In this document: piece after piece, positions 29,891 through 38,956 of the stretch
Position numbering within the stretch: position 1 is the first letter of the stretch
Layout: each line of letters starts with the position of its first letter
NCBI GenBank assembly: GCA_036389335.1
Contig: DASVQC010000064.1
Coordinates: 1 to 64,000, forward strand
Origin: JAIVGV01 sp036389335
GTDB lineage: Bacteria; Acidobacteriota; Blastocatellia; Pyrinomonadales; Pyrinomonadaceae
Length of the DNA: 64,000 nt
Direction: 5' to 3'
Position numbers and translations under genes: made by a program
Notes under the pieces: generated by a model
Told to the model about the DNA's origin: nothing
Database searches by the model: none
The model's input: only the letters and a program-made list of their open reading frames with translations

Positions 29891-31321
29891 TCAGGCGGCG
29901 TCGGCGCGCTGGAAGGCGCGGCGCGCGTAGAGGTGCTCGAAGAGGTTGCCCTCGTGCGGCTGATCCCAGCAGAGCTGGTTGGTCTTGAGCGCGCCGACGT
30001 TCAGGCGATCCACCAGCGGTGACGACAGAAGTTTCCCGATCAGCCCCTCGTCGCGCGTGAGCGCCGTCACGACGAGGCTCGGGCCGAGGGCTTCGGGCAT
30101 CTCTTCGCTCCGGACTTTGACGACGCTCGCGAAGGGGAAGAGGAACTCGCGGTTGGCGAGCGGGTGCGCCGCGCTCTCGCAGACGACGACCGTCGGCAGC
30201 AGGTACGTGCCGCCCCCCCACTCGACGACGCGGCCCGCCCCGCCCCGCCGCTCAGCCGTCACGTCGCGCGCGCCCCCTTGCGCGAGCCCCTCGTCGATCA
30301 TCGCGCTGATGCGCTCGGCCACGCGCGGGTCGGCGAAGGGCGCGAGCTGCGCGCCCTCGTCTTCCGCGGCCCGCGGGCGCACGGGCGCGAGGCGCTCGGC
30401 GAGCGCGGCGGCGATCTCTTCGGCGTGCGCCGGGGCCCAGACGCCCGAGGCGTTGACGCACGAGCGCCCGCCGTTGTCGAGCACGGAATCCGCGATCACG
30501 TCGAGGTACTTCTCCCACTCCGGGGCGCAGTCCGCGCCGAAGACGATCTTGCTGTAGCCCGGCCCGTGGACTTCGACGCGCGCGTCGTCCCTCCACTGCG
30601 CGGTCGAGCCCACGTCGCCGAAGACGATGCCGCGGCCCGTGCGCAGAAGTATCTCCGTCGCGCCCGCGTGGCTCGTCGGGTAGTAGCCGAAGGCCCCGCC
30701 GGGGACGCCCGCCTTGATGAACGCCTGCGCGACGCGGTAGGGCGTCCACGGCTCCGCGCCGCCGGGCTTCAGGACGAGCGGCGTCTTGAGCGCGACGGCG
30801 GGCGTCCAGAGCGTGTGGACGCCGGGCGAGTTCGAGGGCAGGACGACGCCGAGCGCGCGCGTGCGCGGGAAGAAGCTGACGGTCTGCCCCGCGACCTGGC
30901 CGTAGCCGCGGTCGAGCGCGTCGAGCGGCAGGTGGCGCGTGAGCCCGTTGATGACGGTGCGCATCTCGGCCATCACGCCGCGCACCTTCTCCATGTTGCG
31001 CCGCGCCATGACGAACGGAAGGCCCGTCGTCGCCGACACCTGCTCGACGTAGTCCTGTGGAGACTGCGCCGCGTCGCCGACGGGCAGCTCGGCGGCGGCG
31101 AAAATCTCCGCGGCGCGCTCCGTCAGCGCGATCAGCTCGTCCGTCGTGAAAGCCGCCAGCGCGCGCCGCGCAGACTCCTGCTCGCCGAGGTCGCGCCGGA
31201 TCAACCCGACGTTCGCCTGACTGATCTCGACGAACGGCTCTCGCGTCCGGTGGTGCGCGACGCTCACCGCGTCGAGACTTTTATAAGGTCGGCCTTTGCG
31301 TAGAAGCGGGATGTGTAACAT
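29891..31321 (-). CDS. Aldehyde dehydrogenase superfamily protein, candidate acyl reductase
   Basis: About 476 residues from ATG 31321 (MLHIPLLRKGRPYKSLD); a few residues more are possible from 31327 or 31345. ALDH features are visible: GVVLPSNSPGVHTLW (cofactor-domain start), LVLKPGGAEPWTPYRVAQAF, VFGDVGSTAQWR and the catalytic Cys in DNGGRSCVNASGVW. The presence of Cys without a typical FELGGK Glu motif fits acylating enzymes (LuxC, acyl-CoA reductase) as well as ordinary dehydrogenases. The upstream PaaK/LuxE-like ligase makes a carboxylate-activating and reducing pair plausible. That pairing is inference. Confidence 0.75.
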   Translation of the reverse strand: MLHIPLLRKGRPYKSLDAVSVAHHRTREPFVEISQANVGLIRRDLGEQESARRALAAFTTDELIALTERAAEIFAAAELPVGDAAQSPQDYVEQVSATTGLPFVMARRNMEKVRGVMAEMRTVINGLTRHLPLDALDRGYGQVAGQTVSFFPRTRALGVVLPSNSPGVHTLWTPAVALKTPLVLKPGGAEPWTPYRVAQAFIKAGVPGGAFGYYPTSHAGATEILLRTGRGIVFGDVGSTAQWRDDARVEVHGPGYSKIVFGADCAPEWEKYLDVIADSVLDNGGRSCVNASGVWAPAHAEEIAAALAERLAPVRPRAAEDEGAQLAPFADPRVAERISAMIDEGLAQGGARDVTAERRGGAGRVVEWGGGTYLLPTVVVCESAAHPLANREFLFPFASVVKVRSEEMPEALGPSLVVTALTRDEGLIGKLLSSPLVDRLNVGALKTNQLCWDQPHEGNLFEHLYARRAFQRADAA

Positions 31322-31410
31322 CTTCATCTCAATGTATGCGGTCAAAATTTATCGCGGCGCTCAACGAAAGCATGTCGGGAAATCATCAACTCATGCTTCG
31401 CACTCCGCAG

Positions 31411-32077
31411 AGCCTCGAAGAGGCGACAGGTAATAGCCCCGCCCGTCAGGGCGGGGTGTTCGTTGTCAGGGCGGGGTGTTCACGCCCGATGAAGTGACGG
31501 AGCGTCGAAGACGCGGCACTCGCGGCACGCTCAATCCCACAAATAACGTTCGTCGTAGTCAACCTCGTGTTTCTCAAGAAGGGCGACTAACTCGTCCCTA
31601 AAATCGCGCCGCCGGTGATGCTCGTCCTGATGCCTGATGTACTCGATCAACTGCCCCTCGGCGGACTTGCTCACGCTGAACGCCCCGTAGCCCTTCTGCC
31701 ACGCGAAGGCGCGAAGCTGCGGTAACGTCTCGTGCACCCAGCGCGAGGAGTTGGCTTTCATCGCGTTGACTAGTTCGGCGAGCGTCGCGGTCGAGGGCAG
31801 AGACGTATAGAGATGAACGTGATCGTAGACGCCGCCCGCGCAGATCAGTTTCGCGTTCTTGTGCCCCAGCACGCCGCCGATATAGCCGTAGAGCCGCCCC
31901 CTCCATTCGGGATCGATCCAAGGCTCACGCCCTGCCGTGCTCCAGATGAAATGGACTAGGACGCTGAGATGTTTGCCGGCCATCGAATGTGTCGCCCCTT
32001 GCGGGGCTCCGCCGTCTCACCCACACGCTCACCCCGCCCTGACGGGCGGGGCTATTGCCGGGCGGCTCTTCGAGCCT
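31411..32077. mobile_element. REP/RAYT unit with terminal inverted repeats
   Basis: Both ends carry the same 27-nt sequence in opposite orientation (31432-31458 and 32030-32056, perfect). Each contains the REP hairpin CCCCGCCC-GTCA-GGGCGGGG. Similarity continues outward to 31411 and 32077 with a few mismatches (CTCGAAGAG core). A partial second REP follows at 31465-31480. The unit encloses the tyrosine transposase gene and lies between the aldehyde dehydrogenase and ligase genes. Confidence 0.8.
31531..31983 (-). CDS. REP-associated tyrosine transposase (RAYT, IS200-like TnpA)
   Basis: A 150-residue Y1 HUH transposase. The metal-binding HUH motif is DHVHLY with H55 and H57. The probable catalytic tyrosine is Y115 in LIEYIRHQDEHHRRRDF, and the family motif WQKGYGAFSVSKS is at 95-107. 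It cleaves and joins single-stranded DNA at REP hairpins, which flank it on both sides here. All key residues are intact, so it may be active. It is a single-copy domesticated type rather than a full insertion sequence. Confidence 0.9.
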   Translation of the reverse strand: MAGKHLSVLVHFIWSTAGREPWIDPEWRGRLYGYIGGVLGHKNAKLICAGGVYDHVHLYTSLPSTATLAELVNAMKANSSRWVHETLPQLRAFAWQKGYGAFSVSKSAEGQLIEYIRHQDEHHRRRDFRDELVALLEKHEVDYDERYLWD

Positions 32078-32125
32078 CCGAAATCCGCATCCCGCATCTC
32101 ACCTCCGAATCCGCGCTCGTCGGAT

Positions 32126-33217
<1,092 letters not shown>

Positions 33218-33263
33218 GATGCGTGAATTCTACCGACGCCGGATGAAAGAGCGCAAACCGAAA

Positions 33264-33292
33264 GCCCGCCGAGACTTTACGTCCCGGCGGGC
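33264..33292 (-). terminator. Possible terminator hairpin after the DUF4097-HEAT gene
   Basis: GCCCGCC (33264-33270) and GGCGGGC (33286-33292) form a 7-bp GC stem with a 15-nt loop, 35 nt past the minus-strand stop. On that strand TTTCGGTTTG follows, a weak T-rich run. Confidence 0.4.
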
Positions 33293-33326
33293 CCGCGGGT
33301 TTCCTTTCGATCTTCGGCGCGCCGCT

Positions 33327-35159
33327 TTAAAAACTCATGGCGCGCTCGCTCCCGAGCTGTTCGAGCATCCGGTCGGCCTCCTGCGGGTCGATCTTGCGCA
33401 GCAGCACGAGCGCGCCCAAGACCGTGCTCGTGTTCCAGCCGCGCCGGTAGTCCGTCAGGATGATCTCGCGCGCCTTCTCGACGAGGCGGGGCTTGAGCGC
33501 CGGGTCGTTCAGCTCGACGAGCCCCTTGAGGGCGTGGAACCGCACCGACTGCGACTCGTCTTCGAGGTAGCCGACGAACAGCTCGCGCAGCTCCGCGCGC
33601 TCGCGTATGCGGCGGCTGAGGGCGTCGAGCGCGCTGATGCGCACGACGCGCTTCTGATCCGTGCGCGCGGCGCTGAGGAGCAGGTCGTAAACTTCCGGGT
33701 TCTCGACCTTCGCGGCGAGGGCGCGCGCGGCGCGCGCGCGCACGATCTCCTTCTCGTCCGAGCGCAGCGCGTCCGCCAGCGCGCGCAGCACCGCCGGGTC
33801 GTCAACGTACTTGCCGACCGCGCCGACGATGGTCGTGCGGACGACGTCCTTCTTCTCGGTCGCGAGCACTCGCAGCAGCCGGTCGCGCACGTCCTTCTCG
33901 CCCGCGTACCTTTTCGCGAGCGCCGAGGCGGCGGTCATCCGCACCACGTCGCCCTTGCCGGATTCGAGCGCGCGCAGGAACGCGTCGCGCACTTCCGGCT
34001 CGCCGACGTAGGCCGCCAGCTCGCGCGCGGCGGTCATCTGCACGAGGCCGCTCTGCTCGTCGCCGAGCGCCGCGACGAACGCCTGCCGCACCTGCGGGTT
34101 CGAGACGTGCAGGGCGAGATCGCCCGCCGCCTGATTGCGGTTCGTGCTGCGGTCGGACGACTTCAGGACGGTCAGCATCTGCGCCACGTTCTGGCCGCGC
34201 GCGAGGCGCACCGTGCCCGTCACGTCGTTGATCGTGATCGCCGCGCCGCCCGCGCCGACTTTGGCGCGGAAGTCCGACTTCGTCATCTCGCCCTGCGCGG
34301 CCACGTCCGGCAGCTCGACGTAGACCTTCCCCTTGACGCCGCCCGTCTGCAACTCCGCGTTCACGTCTTCGAGGAATTTGAGCGTGACCTTGCCGGCGAC
34401 CCCCGAGACCGTGACGCCGCGCCCCGCGAGGCGCGTGAGCGAGAGCGTGACCGAGCCCGAGACGCCGGAGATCTCCGCGCCGCCCGCCGCCTGCGCGATG
34501 CCGACGCGCCCCGCGACGCGGTCGAGCTTCACCGCCCCGTCCAGCTCTCCGACGCGGACGCCGTCGCGCACGTTCGTCAGCACGAGGTTGGAGCGGCGCG
34601 GGATCGTCAGGCGCACCGAGTGGCGCGTGCCGTCGGGCGAGTCGAAGTCGCCGCGCTCTTTCCGCCCCGGCCCGCGCAGGGTGAGGCTCGAAGACGTCTG
34701 CTCGACGGCGAGCTTGCGCGGGTTGGCGGCGTAGGAAAAACTTTTGACGACGACTTCCGCGCCCGCGCCGTCGGTCGTGTCGATCTGGACGGGGCCGTCG
34801 ATGTCCGAGAGCTCGACCCTCGCGCCGGGCGAGAGCTGGAAGGTCTGGCGCAGCTCCTCGCGCTCGGTCGTCTCGTCGCCCGCCCAGATGTCTTCGCCGT
34901 TGACGTAGATGTCGGGCAGGTCCGGCATCGGCGGCATGGGCGGCACGGGCGCGAACTGGAAGTCGAAGTCGGGGATGTTGATGTTGATGCCGGGCAGATC
35001 GATGGCGACGGGCGCGATCCTGCCGAGATCGACTCTCACCTCCGGCTTGATCTCGACGCGCGGCGCGACGCGCGCCTCCTGCGCGCTCGCCCCGCGGCCC
35101 GCGAAGGCGGCGGCGGCCGACGCGCCGAGGGCGACGACTGCGATCAGCTTCATTCTCAT
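33327..35159 (-). CDS. Secreted DUF4097 beta-helix protein fused to HEAT-like repeats
   Basis: A 610-residue protein with a signal peptide (LIAVVALGASAAAAFA). A low-complexity Pro/Asp linker (about 60-90) is followed by the DUF4097 opening LRQTFQLSPGARVELSDIDG. Right-handed beta-helix rungs come next (VSGSVTLSLTRLAGRGVTVSGVAGKVTLKF). From about residue 350 there are at least six ~35-residue helical repeats of the HEAT/PBS type (AARELAAYVGEPEVRDAFLRALESGKGDVVRMTAASALAKRY and similar). The fusion of an adhesin-like beta-helix with a HEAT solenoid suggests a protein-binding scaffold in the periplasm. It is the last gene of the first ECF regulon. Confidence 0.8.
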   Translation of the reverse strand: MRMKLIAVVALGASAAAAFAGRGASAQEARVAPRVEIKPEVRVDLGRIAPVAIDLPGININIPDFDFQFAPVPPMPPMPDLPDIYVNGEDIWAGDETTEREELRQTFQLSPGARVELSDIDGPVQIDTTDGAGAEVVVKSFSYAANPRKLAVEQTSSSLTLRGPGRKERGDFDSPDGTRHSVRLTIPRRSNLVLTNVRDGVRVGELDGAVKLDRVAGRVGIAQAAGGAEISGVSGSVTLSLTRLAGRGVTVSGVAGKVTLKFLEDVNAELQTGGVKGKVYVELPDVAAQGEMTKSDFRAKVGAGGAAITINDVTGTVRLARGQNVAQMLTVLKSSDRSTNRNQAAGDLALHVSNPQVRQAFVAALGDEQSGLVQMTAARELAAYVGEPEVRDAFLRALESGKGDVVRMTAASALAKRYAGEKDVRDRLLRVLATEKKDVVRTTIVGAVGKYVDDPAVLRALADALRSDEKEIVRARAARALAAKVENPEVYDLLLSAARTDQKRVVRISALDALSRRIRERAELRELFVGYLEDESQSVRFHALKGLVELNDPALKPRLVEKAREIILTDYRRGWNTSTVLGALVLLRKIDPQEADRMLEQLGSERAMSF

Positions 35160-35193
35160 CTTCCGTCTCTCCTTACAAACTTTACGTGTGGGC

Positions 35194-36555
35194 TTACCTG
35201 CACGCCGTGGCCGCGCCGGGCGCGAGTTTCACCAGACGCACGGTCTGGCTGAACGAGTCGAGCGTGATCTGCGCCTGCCCGTCGCCCTGCCTGATCTCGA
35301 CGCGGCGCATGGCCTGCGAGTCGGGGCGCGGCGTCGAGGCGCGCGCGGCGAAGTCGCTCACGGCGTCGCTGTTGTAGGACATCAGGTTGGCGGTGAAGCC
35401 GGGCGAGCCGTCGGGGATCGACATCACGACGCGCCCCTCCATCGACTTCAGGCGGTAGCGCCCGTTCTGCGCGATTGAGCCGGTGAAGTTGATGTCGGAG
35501 TCGGTGGTCGTCGCCTCCACGTCGCCGCCGACGTTGGTGAGCGTGATCTTGCCGCGCGAAGTCCCCGCGTCCACGCGCCCCTTGACGCACTCGACGCCGA
35601 TGTCGCCGTTGATCGTCGTGACGCGCACGTCGCCGCTCGAACGCCTGACGTTGATCTCGCTGCTCGTCGAGACGACGTAGACGAGGCCGTCCACGTCCTC
35701 GACGTTGACGTTGCCGCCGCGCGCCCTCACTTCGAGCGAGCCGACGTGGCTGACGTTGATGTCGCTGCTGCCGCTCGTGATCGAGACCGGCCCGTCGATG
35801 CCGGAGACGTTCAGATCGCCGCCGCGCGCCTCGATGGCGTCGAGCTGCGCGTAGCGCGGCACCTTCACGTCGAGCGTGATGCCGGAGTCCTGCTGCCCGC
35901 CGCCCGCGCCCGCGCCGCGCGCGCCCGGCGTCGGCTGCTTCGGCTGCGCGGGCTGCGGGGGTTGCGGTGCCCGTATGACGACGTTCGGCGTCTCGACGAC
36001 GACGGTGGGCATGGGGACGAGGATCACTCCGTTCTTCGCGGCGTCCTTGATCCTGTCCTTCATCTCCTTCGTCTCCTGCTTCTCGCGCTCCCTCTCGCGC
36101 TCCCTCGCCTCGTCGCGCGCGGGCGGCGCGGGGGCGGAGTTGGTGTTCGGGTTGGGGTTCGCGCCGGGGCGCGGGGCCGGGGCTTGCGCCGGGGTCGGGG
36201 CGTAAATGAATGGATTGTTGCCGCCGCGGTTGCGACCGACGACGGCGAGCGAGAGCGCGGAGCGCGACTGCGGGTCGGCGGTCATGTCCACCTGAATGGC
36301 CTCCGCGCCCTTGCTGCTCGTGGCGGAGGCTTCGACCGTGTCGCGATCCCAGCCCGTGATCGTGATGCGCCCGTAGCGGTTGCTGATCGAGACGCGGCTG
36401 CCGCGCTCCAACTTCACGGAGACGCGGCCCGACTGGTTGCTCAGAGAGACCGTGCCGCCGCCGCCCTCCTGCGCCGCCGCGGCGAGCGGCTGCAGCGTGG
36501 CGCAGGCCGCCAGCGCGAGCGCGTTGATGATCGAGGTGAAAGTTCGTTTACACAT
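35194..36555 (-). CDS. Secreted DUF4097 beta-helix protein
   Basis: A 453-residue protein with a signal peptide (INALALAACATLQPLAAAAQ). It opens with the alternative DUF4097 N-terminus (VSISNRYGRITITGWDRDTVEASAT, about 45-70). A Pro/Ala-rich linker (about 105-220) carries an RERERERE charged run. A regular beta-helix follows (GGDLNVSGIDGPVSITSGSSDINVSHVGSLEVRARGGNVNVEDVDG). It is probably periplasmic or surface-bound. It lies 83 nt downstream of the anti-sigma gene and 34 nt before the DUF4097-HEAT gene, as part of one operon. Confidence 0.8.
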   Translation of the reverse strand: MCKRTFTSIINALALAACATLQPLAAAAQEGGGGTVSLSNQSGRVSVKLERGSRVSISNRYGRITITGWDRDTVEASATSSKGAEAIQVDMTADPQSRSALSLAVVGRNRGGNNPFIYAPTPAQAPAPRPGANPNPNTNSAPAPPARDEAREREREREKQETKEMKDRIKDAAKNGVILVPMPTVVVETPNVVIRAPQPPQPAQPKQPTPGARGAGAGGGQQDSGITLDVKVPRYAQLDAIEARGGDLNVSGIDGPVSITSGSSDINVSHVGSLEVRARGGNVNVEDVDGLVYVVSTSSEINVRRSSGDVRVTTINGDIGVECVKGRVDAGTSRGKITLTNVGGDVEATTTDSDINFTGSIAQNGRYRLKSMEGRVVMSIPDGSPGFTANLMSYNSDAVSDFAARASTPRPDSQAMRRVEIRQGDGQAQITLDSFSQTVRLVKLAPGAATACR

Positions 36556-36598
36556 TTTCGTTGACTACTCTTTCGTTCAGACTCGGAAAGCGCGGGCC

Positions 36599-36635
36599 CG
36601 TCCGATCAAATCCTTCTTCGCCCGATTAAATCCTT
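36599..36635. repeat. 17-nt direct repeat between anti-sigma and DUF4097 genes
   Basis: CGTCCGATCAAATCCTT (36599-36615) and CGCCCGATTAAATCCTT (36619-36635) are tandem copies with two mismatches, 20 nt apart. They lie in the 83-nt spacer upstream of the DUF4097 gene. They could be an operator or leader element; function is unknown. Confidence 0.5.
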
Positions 36636-36638
36636 ACT

Positions 36639-37562
36639 TCACTGCTCGACGTGGGCCATCTCGCGCAGGACTTCGACCTTCTTGGCGTAGGCCGAGAGCA
36701 TGTACTGGACGGCGACCGGGTCGCTGCCGTGCTGCGCGACGGTGCGGCGCGTCTCCTCGATGGAGCGGTCGACGGCGGCGAGCGTCTCGTCGAAGCGCGC
36801 GGCGGTCTGCGGGTCGAGGCGCGAGCGTCTGCTCGCCACGTCGTGCTGGAGCATGCGTATGGCGGCGATGTACCGCTGCTCGGCCTCGCGCACGAGCTGT
36901 TCGGGCGTCGTCTTATCACGCCCCGGCGTCGGCACGGCGTTCGCCGCCTGCTCGACGCGCGCGCCGCCGCCCGGCACCTCGTTAGTGCGCTTGCGCTGCT
37001 CGCCGGCGGGGCTCTTGCGGTTCTCCGGCGGCGCGGGTTTCTGTCCGGGCGTCGCGGTCGGCCCTGCCGCCGGAGTGTTGACGACGGCGGGGCTCGCGGT
37101 CGCGGCGGGCTGCGGCGTCCGGGCCGCGCCGACGGGCACTCTCGGTTGATCGCCGGTCGTCGCTATCTGCGTCGGCGTCTGCCCGCGCGGGCCGGTGAGC
37201 TTCATCACGCCGACCGTCAAGCCGACGGCGACGAGGACGAGCGCGGCGGTCAGCGCGGGGCTGAAGCGCGGGGCGGTGAAGAGGGGCGCGAACCACTCGG
37301 AGACCCTCCGGAGGAGACCCGCCTCGCCGCCGGTCGCCTCGCGCAGTATCCGCGCCTCGACGCCGCCCCACAGCCCCGGCGCGGCGGCCTCGATCCCGCG
37401 CTCGTAGGAGGCGTAGAGAGCCGCCTCAGAGAGCAGCGCGTCGTGGGCCGCGGCGCAGACCGCGCAGGCGGCGAGGTGCGCTTCGACCGCCGCGCCTTCG
37501 CGCGCCGCCAGCTCGCCGTCCGCGTACTCTTCTAAAAACTTCTCACACTCTTCGCACTTCAT
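36639..37562 (-). CDS. Anti-sigma factor, zf-HC2 type (first locus)
   Basis: 307 residues from ATG 37562, overlapping the sigma-gene stop as ATGA. The zinc-binding anti-sigma domain is CEECEKFLEEYADGEL through HLAACAVC (H-x3-C-x2-C, about 28-35). One transmembrane helix follows (FSPALTAALVLVAVGLTVGVM, about 113-135), then a Pro/Thr-rich periplasmic linker. The C-terminal helical region of ~90 residues (EQRYIAAIRMLQHDVAS to VEVLREMAHVEQ) closely resembles the tail of the anti-sigma factor in the second locus. It should bind and hold the co-encoded ECF sigma at the membrane. Confidence 0.85.
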   Translation of the reverse strand: MKCEECEKFLEEYADGELAAREGAAVEAHLAACAVCAAAHDALLSEAALYASYERGIEAAAPGLWGGVEARILREATGGEAGLLRRVSEWFAPLFTAPRFSPALTAALVLVAVGLTVGVMKLTGPRGQTPTQIATTGDQPRVPVGAARTPQPAATASPAVVNTPAAGPTATPGQKPAPPENRKSPAGEQRKRTNEVPGGGARVEQAANAVPTPGRDKTTPEQLVREAEQRYIAAIRMLQHDVASRRSRLDPQTAARFDETLAAVDRSIEETRRTVAQHGSDPVAVQYMLSAYAKKVEVLREMAHVEQ

Positions 37563-38200
37563 GTCCGGCTCACCCCCATGTAGGGTCCGACGCGGCGTCG
37601 CATCTCGGCGCGCGCGCGGTGGAGATCGGTCTTGACCTTCGGCAGGGAGAAGCCCGTGATCTCGACGATCTCCTCGTAGCTGCGCTGCTGAAAAATTTTC
37701 AAGGCGAAGACCAGCCGCTTGTCCTCGTCGAGCGCGCCGAGCGCGCGCCGGACGACCGAGTTCAACTCCTTGTCGAGCAGCTCGCCCGCGGGCGTCTGCC
37801 GCGCGTCGCTCAGCTCCAGCACGGACTCGTCGTCCAGCTCGATCCTGGTCGCGCGCCGCTCGCCGCTCCGCAGGTGCTCGCGCGCGACGTTCTTGGCGAT
37901 GGAGAAGAGCCACGTCGAGAACTTCTCCTCCTCGCGCAGCGCGGAGAGGTGGCGGTAGGCGCGCACGAAGGTCTCCTGCGTCAGGTCTTCGGCGAGCGCG
38001 CGATCATTCACCATGTCGAAGACGAACGAGATGACGGGGCGGCTGTAACGCTCGAAGAGCAGGCGGAAGCCTTCCTGATCTCCGCGCCGCGCGCGCGCGA
38101 TGGGGGTCGGGGCTGTGTCCATCTGTGGGTGGGGCGGCGCGCCCGACCGGCCCGCCGCGGCGGCGTCAAAGGTCTCGATCGCCAGTCGTTCCATCATCAT
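37559..38200 (-). CDS. ECF RNA polymerase sigma factor (first locus)
   Basis: About 213 residues. Start codons ATG 38200, 38197 and 38194 are contiguous behind AGGCGGG; the last has the best spacing. Region 2 is seen as LFERYSRPVISFVFDMVNDRALAEDLTQETFVRAYRHLS. Region 4 is LKIFQQRSYEEIVEITGFSLPKVKTDLHRARAEMRRR. It directs RNA polymerase to stress- or envelope-type promoters and is controlled by the overlapping anti-sigma gene. Upstream on the minus strand, TGAAAC (38238-38233) and CGTC (38218-38215) resemble a SigW-like promoter, but the 14-nt spacing is short. Confidence 0.88.
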   Translation of the reverse strand: MMMERLAIETFDAAAAGRSGAPPHPQMDTAPTPIARARRGDQEGFRLLFERYSRPVISFVFDMVNDRALAEDLTQETFVRAYRHLSALREEEKFSTWLFSIAKNVAREHLRSGERRATRIELDDESVLELSDARQTPAGELLDKELNSVVRRALGALDEDKRLVFALKIFQQRSYEEIVEITGFSLPKVKTDLHRARAEMRRRVGPYMGVSRT

Positions 38201-38340
38201 CCCGCCTAGTAAGTGACGCGCGGGGGGAAAAGGTTTCAAAGGTTTGCGGAAACTCTCCGGGCGCGTTGCGCGCGGCGCGTCGGCAGCCGCCCGCGCCCGC
38301 GCGAAAGGGGGAGACGGCGCGCCCGACGCCGCCGGAGAGT

Positions 38341-38477
38341 GGTGTCCTAATTTGATTTTCCTCCGTGCGCCCTCCGTGTTCTCCGTGTCTCCGTGGTGAG
38401 GCGAGAGACTTAAGCACTCACCACGGGGTCACAGAGGGCACGGAGGGCGCACGGAGAAATCCCGAAACTAGGACACT
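38341..38477. mobile_element. Short palindromic element with GTGTCCT ends, copy 1 (MITE-like)
   Basis: The 137-nt element begins GGTGTCCTAATTTGATTT and ends AAACTAGGACAC, so its termini are inverted repeats. Inside, the arms contain CTCCGTG/CACGGAG units. The same termini and internal arms occur at 55591-55729. No transposase is encoded. It resembles a non-autonomous element. Confidence 0.65.
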
Positions 38478-38495
38478 ACCCGCCGGAGAAATCTG

Positions 38496-38524
38496 TTGAC
38501 AGTGCCCACGGGCGGGTGTATTTT
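38496..38524 (+). promoter_or_regulatory. Strong sigma70-type promoter upstream of the copper oxidase leader
   Basis: TTGACA (38496-38501) and TATTTT (38519-38524) are separated by 17 nt, just after the palindromic element. The only plus-strand gene downstream is the galactose-oxidase-like gene at 38957, implying a leader of about 420 nt. Confidence 0.6.
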
Positions 38525-38656
38525 TGCGCTCCTCTCCTCCCGAACTTTTAACCTTCTCGACGTTCGCTTTTGGGATTCGCGGTTCCGGTCACTCTGTCTC
38601 GAGGAAACCTTCTCACTACTTCACGCGCGCACTTCAATTTACTGACTTTTGACCCC

Positions 38657-38940
38657 GGCGAAGGCCCCTTCGCCCCGCTTTCCCGTCCTTCAACGACGGC
38701 CTCGTGGGAGGCTGATTCCCCAGACCGCGCCGGGCAGCCGGGGCGGGTTCTCAGCAGCCACCGCCGACTTCTCGGCTCGTCCTCGCCGACGCCAACTTTA
38801 AAGCCCCGCCGATCACCTGCAAGTGATCGACAGGGCTCGTGAACAACACAACTCAGGCAGCCACACCCGCGGGCGCGGAAGCAGAGATGCGTCGCCTCAA
38901 CAGCCCGGCATCTTAGCGCAGGCGCGGTGTTGGCTCAACC
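38657..38940 (+). ncRNA. Structured 5' leader, possible riboswitch or cis-regulatory RNA
   Basis: No gene is visible from 38530 to 38956, but the sequence is rich in stems. There is a GGCGAAG/CTTCGCC hairpin (38657-38674) and a GCCTC/GAGGC hairpin (38699-38712). A two-tier hairpin follows: AGCCC/GGGCT outside (38802-38837) and GATCAC/GTGATC inside, with a 4x4 internal loop. A final domain is closed by AGCCACACCCGCG/CGCGGTGTTGGCT (38859-38935). Within it, CGGGC/GCCCG (38870-38874, 38903-38907) crosses AGATGC/GCATCT (38885-38890, 38908-38913), an H-type pseudoknot. The domain ends 21 nt before the start codon. I do not recognise a known class. Confidence 0.45.
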
Positions 38941-38956
38941 CGAAAGGACACCCGCC

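Noticed and set aside
38215..38238. TGAAAC and CGTC upstream of the first-locus sigma gene, SigW-like promoter
   Set aside because: The 14-nt spacing is shorter than usual for this type and no second copy was found, so it is only mentioned with the gene.
38802..38935. Leader considered as a known c-di-GMP or cobalamin riboswitch
   Set aside because: The conserved core strings of those classes are missing; only stems and a possible pseudoknot are supported.
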